From CAZGRP01 sp964527995 (GTDB lineage: Bacteria; Zhuqueibacterota; Zhuqueibacteria; Oceanimicrobiales; CAZGRP01): 64,000 nt of DNA. The translations under genes were made by a program, and so were the position numbers. A model generated the notes under the pieces. That model had not been told where the DNA came from. It worked only from the letters and a program-made list of their open reading frames with translations, and searched no databases. Positions 56,090 to 64,000 of the stretch are shown here, in pieces (the stretch's first letter is position 1; the number at the start of each line of letters is the position of its first letter). The stretch spans positions 1 to 64,000 of the forward strand of contig CAZGRP010000007.1 in NCBI GenBank assembly GCA_964527995.1, written 5' to 3'.

Positions 56090-58792
56090 TTGGCTCGTAA
56101 GAGAACAGTCTTTCAGGTCGCAAAAGAGTTCAACTTGTCCACCGAAGCCGTCATCAGCTACCTGAACAAGTTGGACTACAAGAACGTACGGACCTTGATG
56201 AGCACCGTCACCGACGAGATGTATGACGAGCTCGTCAAGAAGTACCAAAAAGAACCCGCGGTTGTGGATGCCGACTACGAGTTCCGACGTCGCCTGAAAG
56301 AGAAGAAAGCCGAGGAAGAAGCCAAGCGCGCCAAGGCGAGGCAGGAACTCGAAGAACGGCTGCGTGTGGCTGCCGAGGGTGCTGCTGAGCGCATTCGTGA
56401 AAGAGCGCTGCGCAAGAAGGCCGCCGAAGCACCACCGGCTCCGCCTGTCGAGACCGTGGAAGTCGAGGTGGCTGCACCGCCTCAGCCCGAGGTGCCGGAG
56501 GTACCCGAGGTCGAAGCTCCGGTGGCGGAAGAGGGAGTTGCGGAGGTTGCCGAAACCAAAGAAGCGCCGAGTCCCAAGCCAGAGCCGGGTAAGAAGACAG
56601 CAAAGACCACTGCCGAAGAGCGGCGCGAAGCCATCGTGGAGCTGCTGAAGGCCGATGAACGGCGCCGCGAGTCGGAGCAGCCCACACCCGCCGCGCCGGC
56701 GGAGGAGGAGAGGGAGGAGGCACCTGTTGAAGCGGCTGACACCAGCGACGGAGCAACGGCTGAGGCGGCCACCACCACAACGGAACCGGAGAAGAAGAAG
56801 CGGCGCAGGAGGAAAAAGAAAGCTGCAGGCGAAGCCGCGCCGACACCGACGCCTCCACAACCCACCACCAAGAAGAGACGCAAGAAGAGGAAACGGCGCC
56901 AGATCAGCGAGGAAGAGATCCAGGAGTCCATTCGCCAGACGCTGGCCTCGATGGGCGAGACCGGCCGACCCAAACGTCGACGTCGCCGACCGCGCGAGCA
57001 GGGGGTCACCGAAGTGGAAGAGCAGGAGAACGTTATTCGGGTGACGGAGTTCATCTCCGCCGCCGAGCTCGCTGACCTGATGGGGGTGGAGGCCACCGAG
57101 GTGATCCGCAAATGCATGCAGCTCGGCATGATGGTCTCCATCAATCAGCGCCTTGACATGGACACAATCGTCACCGTGGCCGATGAGTTCGGGTTTGATG
57201 TGGAGGTCGAAGAGGAGTACGGCGTCGATCTTCTCGAAGAGATGGAGGAAGAGGAAGAGGAGGATGAAAGCAAGCTCAAGCCTCGGCCCCCGGTGGTGAC
57301 CATCATGGGGCACGTCGACCACGGAAAAACTTCACTGCTCGACTATCTCCGCAGGAGCAACATCGTCGGCGGCGAGGCGGGAGGCATCACTCAGCACATT
57401 GGCGCCTATGAAGTCGAAGTAGACGGCCGTCGCATCACTTTCCTCGACACGCCGGGCCACGAGGCTTTCACCGCCATGCGTGCCCGCGGTGCTCAAGTGA
57501 CCGACATCGTGATTCTCGTGGTTGCGGCCGACGACGGTGTCCAGCCACAGACCGTGGAGGCGATCAGCCATGCCAGGGCTGCCGGCGTTCCCATCGTCGT
57601 CGCGATCAACAAGATCGACAAGCCCTCGGCCAATCCGGATCGCATCCGCCAACAGCTGGCCGACCACGGTGTTCTTGTCGAAGATTGGGGCGGCAAAGTC
57701 CAAAGTGTGGAGATCTCGGCCAAGACCGGGCAGAACATTGACAAGCTCCTCGAAGCCGTCTTGCTGGAAGCGGACGTCCTCGAACTCAAGGCCAACCCGG
57801 ACAAGAAGGCTCGCGGAGTCGTTATCGAAGCCAGGCTAGATCGCGGCAAGGGACCGGTCGCCACCGTGCTGGTTGAGTCGGGCACGCTGCGTGTCGGCGA
57901 TCCATTCGTTGCCGGCTCGTTTGCCGGAAAGGTCCGCGCCATGTACGACGAGCGCGGCCAGCAGGTGGAGGAGGCCGGGCCGAGTACGCCTGTCCAGGTG
58001 CTGGGATTCGAGGGGGTTCCTGAGGTCGGGGAGGCCTTCGCCGTCATGCCGGATGAAAAACTCGCCCGAGAGATCGCTTCCAAACGCCAGCAAATTCGGC
58101 GCGAGCAGGACTTCCGCCGCGTCCGGCACATCACCCTCGACCAAATCTCCAAGCAAATCCAGGAAGGCGCAGTCAAGGAACTGAATGTCATCATCAAAGC
58201 CGATGTGGGCGGCTCGGTCGAGGCGCTCAGCGATGCCCTGATGCAGCTTTCCACCGACGAGGTGGCAGTGAACGTCATCTACAAGGGCGTGGGAGGCATC
58301 TCGGAGTCCGATGTCCTTCTGGCCTCGGCCTCCCAGGCGATCATCATCGGCTTCAATGTTCGCCCGACCCTGGAAGCCCGCGAGGTGGCATCGCATGAGA
58401 ACGTCGACATCCGTCTCTACAAGGTCATCTACGACGCTGTGAACGAGGTGAAAGCGGCCCTCGAGGGACTTCTCGAGCCTGAAGTGACAGAAGAGTTGAT
58501 GGGCACGGCCGAGGTGCGGCAGATCTTCCGCGTGCCCAAAGTGGGGGTGGTCGCCGGCTGCTACGTGCAGTCCGGCAAGATCGGTCGCAATGACCTGGCG
58601 AAGCTGTACCGTGAAGACCGTCTGATCTACGAGGGGAAAATCGCTTCTCTCCGCCGCTTCAAGGAAGACGTGAAAGAAGTGGTGGCTGGTTTCGAGTGCG
58701 GCATCGGCCTTGAAGGTTTCGATGATGTCAAAGTCGGCGACGTCATCGAGACGTACAAACGAGTGGAAACGAGGCGCACGCTGGACTCGTGA
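56090..58792 (+). CDS. infB: Translation initiation factor IF-2, TTG start
   Basis: This 900-residue GTPase brings fMet-tRNA to the ribosome. The N-terminus (ARKRTVFQVAKEFNLSTEAV) is a typical IF2-N start. A long Lys/Arg/Glu/Ala/Pro-rich linker and a second IF2-N-type domain follow, then the G domain (MGHVDHGKTSLLDYLRR, DTPGHEAFTAMRARG, NKIDKP) and C-terminal domains. TTG 56090, with GGAG 9 bases upstream, is the only start that keeps the conserved N-terminus; ATG 56084 is in another frame and stops after five codons. Confidence 0.95.
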   Translation: MARKRTVFQVAKEFNLSTEAVISYLNKLDYKNVRTLMSTVTDEMYDELVKKYQKEPAVVDADYEFRRRLKEKKAEEEAKRAKARQELEERLRVAAEGAAERIRERALRKKAAEAPPAPPVETVEVEVAAPPQPEVPEVPEVEAPVAEEGVAEVAETKEAPSPKPEPGKKTAKTTAEERREAIVELLKADERRRESEQPTPAAPAEEEREEAPVEAADTSDGATAEAATTTTEPEKKKRRRRKKKAAGEAAPTPTPPQPTTKKRRKKRKRRQISEEEIQESIRQTLASMGETGRPKRRRRRPREQGVTEVEEQENVIRVTEFISAAELADLMGVEATEVIRKCMQLGMMVSINQRLDMDTIVTVADEFGFDVEVEEEYGVDLLEEMEEEEEEDESKLKPRPPVVTIMGHVDHGKTSLLDYLRRSNIVGGEAGGITQHIGAYEVEVDGRRITFLDTPGHEAFTAMRARGAQVTDIVILVVAADDGVQPQTVEAISHARAAGVPIVVAINKIDKPSANPDRIRQQLADHGVLVEDWGGKVQSVEISAKTGQNIDKLLEAVLLEADVLELKANPDKKARGVVIEARLDRGKGPVATVLVESGTLRVGDPFVAGSFAGKVRAMYDERGQQVEEAGPSTPVQVLGFEGVPEVGEAFAVMPDEKLAREIASKRQQIRREQDFRRVRHITLDQISKQIQEGAVKELNVIIKADVGGSVEALSDALMQLSTDEVAVNVIYKGVGGISESDVLLASASQAIIIGFNVRPTLEAREVASHENVDIRLYKVIYDAVNEVKAALEGLLEPEVTEELMGTAEVRQIFRVPKVGVVAGCYVQSGKIGRNDLAKLYREDRLIYEGKIASLRRFKEDVKEVVAGFECGIGLEGFDDVKVGDVIETYKRVETRRTLDS

Positions 58793-58821
58793 GGCGCCCG
58801 CAAAAGGATCTGATCTGAGAA

Positions 58822-59103
58822 ATGCTGGTCGGCGTCTGTCGCGTGGAACTATTTATCCCGGACAGTGGTTCTTTGAAATCGAAGCGTTTCGTCCTCAACA
58901 GTATCAAGACCAAAGTCCGGAACAAGTTCAACGTTTCTATTTCCGAGGTGGACGACAACGACAAGTGGCAGCGTGTCACGCTGGGCCTGTCCGTGGTCTC
59001 CAACGATCGTCGTTTCATCGACCAGACCTTTGCCAAAATCATCCAGCTTATCGCCGCCGACGGCCGGGCTGAAGTTGTCGACCATGTAATTGATCTGTAT
59101 TGA
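58822..59103 (+). CDS. DUF503 family protein
   Basis: This 93-residue protein matches the YlxP/DUF503 family, regularly found between infB and rbfA. It reads MLVGVCRVELFIPDSGSLKS, then VLNSIKTKVRNKFNVSISEV. A link to ribosome maturation is suspected from gene order; the biochemical role is unknown. It ends in a 3-base overlap with a possible TTG start of rbfA. Confidence 0.9.
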   Translation: MLVGVCRVELFIPDSGSLKSKRFVLNSIKTKVRNKFNVSISEVDDNDKWQRVTLGLSVVSNDRRFIDQTFAKIIQLIAADGRAEVVDHVIDLY

Positions 59104-59105
59104 CC

Positions 59106-59450
59106 ATGATACCGAAGCGATCGCGACGCGTCGCCGAACTCTTGCGCGAGGAAATCAGCCATATCATTCTTTACGAACTGAAGGACCCGGCGATCCGGCT
59201 CGTCACCGTCACCTCGGTGAAAGTGGCCGAGGATCTCCGCTCCGCCAGAGTCTACGTCAGCGTGATGGGCAATAGCGAAGCTCGGGAGGCGAGCCTCAGC
59301 GGACTGGGTCGGGCCAGTCACTTCATCGAACAACGGCTGAGAGGTCGCACCGATCTCAAGTACGCTCCACACCTCACCTTTTTCTTTGACGACACGCTGG
59401 ACTACGTCGACAAGATCAACCAGCTTCTGCAGCGAATCAAGAAGAACTGA
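59106..59450 (+). CDS. rbfA: Ribosome-binding factor A
   Basis: This 114-residue KH-like protein acts late in 30S maturation. Typical sequence is RRVAELLREEISHIILYELK, DPAIRLVTVTSVKVAEDLRS, ARVYVSVMG and LKYAPHLTFFFDDTLDY. ATG 59106 is chosen; TTG 59100 overlaps the previous stop. Confidence 0.94.
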   Translation: MIPKRSRRVAELLREEISHIILYELKDPAIRLVTVTSVKVAEDLRSARVYVSVMGNSEAREASLSGLGRASHFIEQRLRGRTDLKYAPHLTFFFDDTLDYVDKINQLLQRIKKN

Positions 59451-59459
59451 CCTGACGGG

Positions 59460-60161
59460 ATGACGGCAGATCGGCAGACAGTCGACCTCAGCGGATATGA
59501 CTTCGAGGGCGGAGAAATTTTGAATGTCTTCAAGCCGCGGGGGTGGACCTCCTTTGACGTAGTGAAAAAGGTGCGCCACCTGCTGGGCGTGAAGAAAGTG
59601 GGACACGCTGGCACCCTGGACCCCTTTGCAACAGGCGTTCTTCTGGTCTGCACCGGCAAAGCCACAAAGAAGGTTTCCACGCTGATGGCGCTGGAGAAAG
59701 AGTACGTCGGAGTGATGGAGTTGGGCAAGATGACGGACACACTCGATGTCACCGGCACCGTTGTCGAGCAAAAGCCGGTGCCTTCCGTCACCTTCGAGGA
59801 AATACGTCAGACCGTGGGGGAGTTTGTGGGTGCGATCCTTCAGGCTCCTCCCGCATACTCCGCCTTGAAGGTGGGCGGCAGAAGACTTTACGAGCTGGCG
59901 CGCAAGGGTGAGGCGGTTTCGCCTGCGCCGCGCCCGGTCGAGATCTACGCCATCGACGTGTTGGATGTCACGCTGCCGGAGATCGTCATACGCGTGCGCT
60001 GCGGCAAAGGGACCTATATCCGGGCCCTGGCACGAGACATAGGTGAACGATTGGGTACAGTGGCCTACCTGCGGGCGCTCGAGCGCACCGCAGTCGGGCC
60101 CTATCGCGTTGAAGACGCCTTGCGACTGGCGGAACTTGAGGAGGCTGTTCTCGCATCGTAG
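59460..60161 (+). CDS. truB: tRNA pseudouridine-55 synthase
   Basis: This 233-residue enzyme makes pseudouridine 55 in the T loop of tRNAs. FKPRGWTSFDVVKKVR and the catalytic aspartate in GHAGTLDPFATGVLLVCTGK are present, as are AYSALKVGGRRLYELARKG and GKGTYIRALARDIGE. It lacks much of a C-terminal PUA extension, so it is a short TruB. Confidence 0.95.
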   Translation: MTADRQTVDLSGYDFEGGEILNVFKPRGWTSFDVVKKVRHLLGVKKVGHAGTLDPFATGVLLVCTGKATKKVSTLMALEKEYVGVMELGKMTDTLDVTGTVVEQKPVPSVTFEEIRQTVGEFVGAILQAPPAYSALKVGGRRLYELARKGEAVSPAPRPVEIYAIDVLDVTLPEIVIRVRCGKGTYIRALARDIGERLGTVAYLRALERTAVGPYRVEDALRLAELEEAVLAS

Positions 60162-60163
60162 CG

Positions 60164-61111
60164 ATGGAAGTCTATTGGAACTTGGATGACGTTCAGCAGG
60201 AGGTCGGCTCTGCTCTTACCGTGGGCACATTTGACGGTGTTCATCGCGGCCACCAGTTTATTCTAGAAGAACTAAAGCGCCAGGCGAAGCGTGTCTCGGG
60301 GCCGTCGACCGTTGTCACCTTCGAGCCCCATCCGCGCCTGGTGTTGCAGCGTGCAGACCAGCCCCCCCTGAAGATCCTGACCACCCCCGAAGAAAAAATT
60401 GACATCCTGCGCGATCTCGGCATCGACCGCCTCGTAATCATACCCTTTACGGTGGCGTTTTCCAAAACAAGCTCGATAGAATTTGTCCGCGATATCCTCT
60501 GGCGCAGGGTCGGCTTTCGCGTCTTCGTGATCGGCCATGACCACGGCTTCGGTAAGAACCGCGAGGGTGATGTCCACACACTGCGACAGCTACAAAAGGA
60601 CCTCGAATTCGACGTCGTAGAGGTGCCCTCCTTTGCGGCGGAGGGAGTGGTGGTGAGCAGCAGCAAGGTCCGCCGACTTCTGCAGGAAGGGCATGTCCGT
60701 GAGGCTGCCAAGCTGCTCGGCCGTCCCTATCAGATCGCGGTCCGCGTGGTGCCTGGCGACGGCCGCGGGCGGCAGCTCGATTTTCCTACTGCGAACCTCC
60801 AGCCTCTTTCACCGCACAAATTGATTCCCCGAGATGGGGTTTATGCGGTCTTCGTTCACCTCGACGGCCGGCAGCACAGCGGCATGTTGAACATCGGTGA
60901 GCGCCCCACTTTCGGGGGCCGCCAGCGTACCATCGAGGTGCACCTGCACGATTTCAATCGCGAAATCTATGGGATGACGCTGCGCATCGAGTTCATCGAT
61001 CGAATTCGGGATGAACAACGCTTTGCCACACCGGAACGGTTGCAGGAACAGTTGCAGGAAGATCGGATCAAGACGCTGAATGTATTGAGAGAAGTTCAGA
61101 CGGGAGGTTAA
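60164..61111 (+). CDS. ribF: Bifunctional riboflavin kinase/FAD synthetase
   Basis: This 315-residue enzyme makes FMN and FAD from riboflavin. The N-terminal nucleotidyltransferase has TVGTFDGVHRGHQFI, GHDHGFGKNREGD and VVVSSSKVRRLLQEG. The C-terminal kinase has GRGRQLDFPTANL, PRDGVYAVFV and MLNIGERPTF. It supplies flavins to NuoF and ThyX. It begins 2 bases after truB. Confidence 0.96.
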   Translation: MEVYWNLDDVQQEVGSALTVGTFDGVHRGHQFILEELKRQAKRVSGPSTVVTFEPHPRLVLQRADQPPLKILTTPEEKIDILRDLGIDRLVIIPFTVAFSKTSSIEFVRDILWRRVGFRVFVIGHDHGFGKNREGDVHTLRQLQKDLEFDVVEVPSFAAEGVVVSSSKVRRLLQEGHVREAAKLLGRPYQIAVRVVPGDGRGRQLDFPTANLQPLSPHKLIPRDGVYAVFVHLDGRQHSGMLNIGERPTFGGRQRTIEVHLHDFNREIYGMTLRIEFIDRIRDEQRFATPERLQEQLQEDRIKTLNVLREVQTGG

Positions 61112-61115
61112 CGAG

Positions 61116-61385
61116 ATGCCACTCACAAAGGAACAAAAGGCTGAAATCATCCAGAAATTCGGCAGCGGATCGAACGATTCGGGCAGGCCAGAAGTGCAGA
61201 TTGCTCTGTTGACGCAGCGCATCAACGATCTGGCTGCCCATTTTCAGGAGCATCCCAAGGACCATCACTCACGCCGGGGGCTGCTGCAGATGGTCGGCAA
61301 GAGACGACGACTCCTGAACTACCTGATCAAGACCGACATCCATCGGTACCGCCAGATCATCAAGGACCTGGGTATCCGCCGGTAA
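61116..61385 (+). CDS. rpsO: 30S ribosomal protein S15
   Basis: This 89-residue uS15 has KFGSGSNDSGRPEVQIALLT, the HFQEHPKDHHSRRGLLQMV 16S-binding turn and NYLIKTDIHRYRQIIKDLG. It closes the conserved nusA-infB-rbfA-truB-ribF-rpsO group; pnp, often next, is not here. Confidence 0.97.
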   Translation: MPLTKEQKAEIIQKFGSGSNDSGRPEVQIALLTQRINDLAAHFQEHPKDHHSRRGLLQMVGKRRRLLNYLIKTDIHRYRQIIKDLGIRR

Positions 61386-61412
61386 GTGGTATTGCAGAAG
61401 GAGGAGAGCGAA

Positions 61413-62354
61413 GTGATTCAGGTTCAGCATTTGACCCGCTACTACGGCAACACGCCTGCGGTGCAGGATGTAACCTTCGAGGTGCGCAAAGGCGAGATCC
61501 TTGGGTTTCTGGGTCCCAACGGTGCTGGTAAGACCACCACCATGCGCATCATCACCGGCTATATGCCTGCGACCCGAGGAACTGTCAAGGTTGCCGGCTT
61601 CGACGTCTTTGAAGACCCACTCGAGGTCAAGAAGAGGATCGGCTATCTTCCTGAGCATCCGCCCCTCTACCAGGATATGACCGTGCGCGAATATCTAGAC
61701 TTCGTGGCAAAGATCAAGCAGGTCGATCCGGAGATGCGGGAACGACGTGTCGAGGAGACGATGGAGAAGGTGCACATCCGTGACCGCGCCGACCAGCTCA
61801 TCCATCATCTCTCCAAGGGCTTGAAACAGCGCGTCGGCCTGGCTCAGGCGATGATCCATGATCCGGACATCCTGATTCTGGATGAGCCGACCATCGGTCT
61901 CGACCCGAAGCAGATCATCGATGTCCGAAAGCTGATCAAGAGCCTCGGCGGTGACCACACGATCATCCTGAGCACGCACATCCTGCCGGAGGTGAGTATG
62001 ACGTGCGAGCGGGTGGTCATCATCAACAAGGGGAAAGTGGTGGCCGAGGATACGCCCGAAGAGCTTACCGCCCGACTCAGAGGTTCCCAGCGCCTGTCGG
62101 TGGAAGTGGAGGGACCCAAAGATGAGGTGCAGGCCAAACTTTCGGCAATCGACGGCGTCGCCAAGGTGAGCGTCGAGTCAACCAGCAACGGTCGGGCCGT
62201 CTTCATGGTCGAAAGCGCCGCCGACAAGGATGTTCGCAAGGACTTGTCGCATACCATCGTCACGAGCGGTTGGGGCCTCTACGAGTTGCGGCCCGTCGGC
62301 GTAAGTCTCGAGGACGTCTTCCTGCAGTTGACAACGGAAGAGGAGGAGGTGTAG
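61413..62354 (+). CDS. ABC transporter ATP-binding protein, GldA-like
   Basis: This 313-residue ATPase has Walker A GPNGAGKTTT, signature LSKGLKQRVGLAQA, Walker B ILILDEPTIGLDP and a His switch in ILSTHILPEV. A C-terminal extension of about 80 residues follows. GTG 61413 has GGAGGAG 6 bases upstream, so the frame start at 61386 is not favoured. It is followed by an ABC-2-type permease and a GldG-like protein, the order of gliding/export-type Gld systems and of several uncharacterised exporters. Confidence 0.9.
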   Translation: MIQVQHLTRYYGNTPAVQDVTFEVRKGEILGFLGPNGAGKTTTMRIITGYMPATRGTVKVAGFDVFEDPLEVKKRIGYLPEHPPLYQDMTVREYLDFVAKIKQVDPEMRERRVEETMEKVHIRDRADQLIHHLSKGLKQRVGLAQAMIHDPDILILDEPTIGLDPKQIIDVRKLIKSLGGDHTIILSTHILPEVSMTCERVVIINKGKVVAEDTPEELTARLRGSQRLSVEVEGPKDEVQAKLSAIDGVAKVSVESTSNGRAVFMVESAADKDVRKDLSHTIVTSGWGLYELRPVGVSLEDVFLQLTTEEEEV

Positions 62355-62358
62355 AGTC

Positions 62359-63147
62359 GTGAGAAACTATCTTGCGATCTTTCAAAAGGAGGTCAAATCC
62401 TACTTCGTGTCACCGATCGCCTACGTGGTCATTTTCCTCTTCATCCTGATCACGGGCGTGTTCTTCTATCTCTACGTCGGTGAGTTCGCCCGAATGAGCC
62501 AGTTCGCCACTCAACAGGCATTCCGGTTCCAGGGGAACGCGCCGAACCTGAACATCAACATGATGGCACTGCGGCCGTTGCTCCACACCATGAGCCTGTT
62601 TGCGCTTTTCTGGCTGCCGTTGGTGACGATGAGGCTGTACGCAGAGGAAAAGCGCTCGGGAACAATCGAACTGCTGAAGACCTCCCCGGTCACTGAGTGG
62701 CAGGTGATTCTGGCGAAGTTTTCCGCAGCGTTGACCGTGTTTGTGGCTATGCTGGCGTTGGGGTTCGTGTTGTTCTCGATTCTGTTCTACTACGGCAACC
62801 CCGAGTTGCCGCCTCTGCTCGTCGGCTTTCTCGGCCTGTTCCTGATCGGAGCCACCTATGTTTCCTTCGGTGTCTTCTTCTCGGCGACCACCGAGAACCA
62901 GATCGTCGCTGCGGTGGAGACCGTCGCCTTCATCCTGTTCTTCTGGGCAATCGGATGGCTCGGGAACTATTTGAGCCCTGGCGTCTCCAAGGTCATTTCG
63001 GGGCTTTCCCTCATCGACCACTTCGAAGACTTCGCCAAAGGGGTGCTCGATCTCAAACATGTCATCTTCTACCTCAGCTTTATCGTCATGGGCTTAACCC
63101 TGACCTACGTCACGGTTGAATCTGCGCGTTGGAGGGGTAGCGAATGA
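62359..63147 (+). CDS. ABC-2-type permease, GldF-like
   Basis: This 262-residue six-helix membrane protein starts MRNYLAIFQKEVKSYFVSPI, the typical ABC-2 beginning. LRPLLHTMSLFALFWLPLVT and YAEEKRSGTIELLKTSPVTE (the R-x-x-G-T-E motif), a GldF hallmark, follow. GTG start with GGAGG upstream. It overlaps the next gene by 4 bases. Confidence 0.88.
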   Translation: MRNYLAIFQKEVKSYFVSPIAYVVIFLFILITGVFFYLYVGEFARMSQFATQQAFRFQGNAPNLNINMMALRPLLHTMSLFALFWLPLVTMRLYAEEKRSGTIELLKTSPVTEWQVILAKFSAALTVFVAMLALGFVLFSILFYYGNPELPPLLVGFLGLFLIGATYVSFGVFFSATTENQIVAAVETVAFILFFWAIGWLGNYLSPGVSKVISGLSLIDHFEDFAKGVLDLKHVIFYLSFIVMGLTLTYVTVESARWRGSE

Positions 63148-64000
63148 AAAAGCTGCTGCTGTTCTTGTGGATACCCGGCGCGACCCTGCTCTTCGCCGGC
63201 GTCGTCGCCTACTATGCGATTTCGCAACTGACAATCGTTCCAACGATACTGCTCATCGCAGGTCTCGTTTTGCTGCTGGCACAGGCCGTCGTAAGCTTCC
63301 AGGAGTTGAAGCGCTGGCTCGGAGCGCGTTCTACTCGCTTCGGAACCAATGCTGCGGTGATCGTGGTGATTGTGGCGGGCATCCTTATCATGGTCAACAT
63401 GATCGCTGCCCGGCATTCCGTGCGTCTCGACACGACCGAGAACAAGCAATTCAGCCTCTCCGACCAGACCAGGAAGATCTTGCGAAGCCTGGAGGATGAT
63501 CTGAACATAACGGCCTTCTACAAGGACAACACCGAAGGCCAGATGCGGGATCTCTTGACCGAGTATGCCAGCGTTTCGCCCAAGGTGAAGTTCGAATTCG
63601 TCGATCCCGACAAGAAGCCGGCCGTGGCCCGCAACTACGGCGTCACAGCATACAAGACCACTATCATCGAATACCATGGCCGCACGGAGCGGATCACCAC
63701 CTCGACCGAGGGCGACCTCACAAATGCCATCATCAAAGTGACGCGTGAGCGCAAGAAGAAAATCCTGTTCCTCACGGGGCACGGCGAGAAGGACATCGAC
63801 AACACGGAGCGAGATGGCTTCTCAACCGCCAAACAAGCCATCGAGAAAGAGAACTACGATGTCGAAAAGGTCTTCCTGGCCGACACCACCGCATTTCCCA
63901 AGGAGGGAGATGTCTTGGTGATCGCCGGACCGCAAAAGCCGCTGCTGCCCAACGAGATCAAGATGATCGAGTCGTTCGTGGACAAGGGCGGCAAGGTGCT
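63144..64000 (+). CDS. GldG-like ABC-transporter auxiliary protein, cut by window end
   Basis: The first 285 residues are visible. Two N-terminal helices (ATLLFAGVVAYYAI and TNAAVIVVIVAGILIMVNM) are followed by an extracytoplasmic domain. It reads SVRLDTTENKQFSLSDQTRK, ILRSLEDDLNITAFYK and KKILFLTGHGEKDIDN, as in the ABC_transp_aux family. In Bacteroidetes GldF/GldG work with GldA in gliding; elsewhere the substrate is unknown. The frame is open at the right edge. Confidence 0.85.
   Translation, partial: MKKLLLFLWIPGATLLFAGVVAYYAISQLTIVPTILLIAGLVLLLAQAVVSFQELKRWLGARSTRFGTNAAVIVVIVAGILIMVNMIAARHSVRLDTTENKQFSLSDQTRKILRSLEDDLNITAFYKDNTEGQMRDLLTEYASVSPKVKFEFVDPDKKPAVARNYGVTAYKTTIIEYHGRTERITTSTEGDLTNAIIKVTRERKKKILFLTGHGEKDIDNTERDGFSTAKQAIEKENYDVEKVFLADTTAFPKEGDVLVIAGPQKPLLPNEIKMIESFVDKGGKV

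Overview
The window is 64 kb of GC-rich bacterial chromosome with very dense gene packing. Apart from one small gene at 41989..42189, all recognised genes lie on the plus strand, many with ATGA-type stop/start overlaps. Lipoproteins, c-type cytochromes, an alternative complex III, a cbb3-type oxidase, a GWxTD-domain protein and a Gld-type ABC transporter suggest an aerobic, diderm, probably uncultured lineage near the FCB group (Zixibacteria, KSB1 or Latescibacteria-like) or Acidobacteriota. That placement is inference from gene content and is not firm. There is no phage, IS element or CRISPR array.

Layout. (1) 1-5136: aconitase-family LeuC (3' end) and LeuD, an isocitrate-dehydrogenase-type enzyme, an MmgE/PrpD protein, and E1 alpha and beta of a 2-oxoacid dehydrogenase. 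The matching E2 and lipoyl synthase lie at 23.5-25.8 kb. (2) 5166-13110: complex I genes nuoA-B-CD-E-F-G-H-I, without J-N. (3) 13118-16351: a second, separately promoted set nuoB-C-I-D, again without membrane antiporter subunits, followed by an HdrD/HdrE-like iron-sulfur membrane protein. (4) 18377-23321: a two-domain ThyX whose catalytic signature is divided between the halves, small membrane proteins, a zinc alcohol dehydrogenase, a cysteine version of the glycine-reductase selenoprotein B family, an O-methyltransferase and an ArsC/Spx-like protein with an in-frame UGA. That UGA sits exactly at the catalytic cysteine, with a SECIS-like hairpin behind it, so the gene very probably encodes a selenoprotein. 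(5) 25.7-36.9 kb: tRNA-Val, thrS, infC (AUU start), rpmI, rplT, pheS, pheT, zapB-like, zapA, a structured RNA candidate (6S-like by position), rny, ymdB, and folD, whose stop codon lies inside tRNA-Arg. (6) 37-43 kb: a GWxTD protein, two DUF72 proteins, a D-cysteine desulfhydrase-type PLP enzyme, a cluster of tRNAs, and two very small genes. (7) 43.0-53.2 kb: ccoS-N-O-P followed by actABCDEF, a complete quinol-to-oxygen chain in one cluster. (8) 53.3-64 kb: tRNA-Arg, a TPR protein, then rimP-nusA-infB-DUF503-rbfA-truB-ribF-rpsO, with an intrinsic terminator in the leader, then a GldA/F/G-type ABC system running off the end.

Together the energy genes describe a chain from NADH (and perhaps a second donor through the nuoBCID/Hdr module) to quinone, then alternative complex III, then a cbb3-type oxidase. 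The 2-oxoacid dehydrogenase and the isocitrate-type dehydrogenase feed carbon and reductant into it. Eight promoter-like elements share a TTG-type -35 box, a 17-base spacer (18 or 16 in two others) and a -10 box of the form TATATT, TATCTT, TAAATT or TATTTT. They stand before tRNAs and operons and give a consistent picture of housekeeping promoters in this genome.
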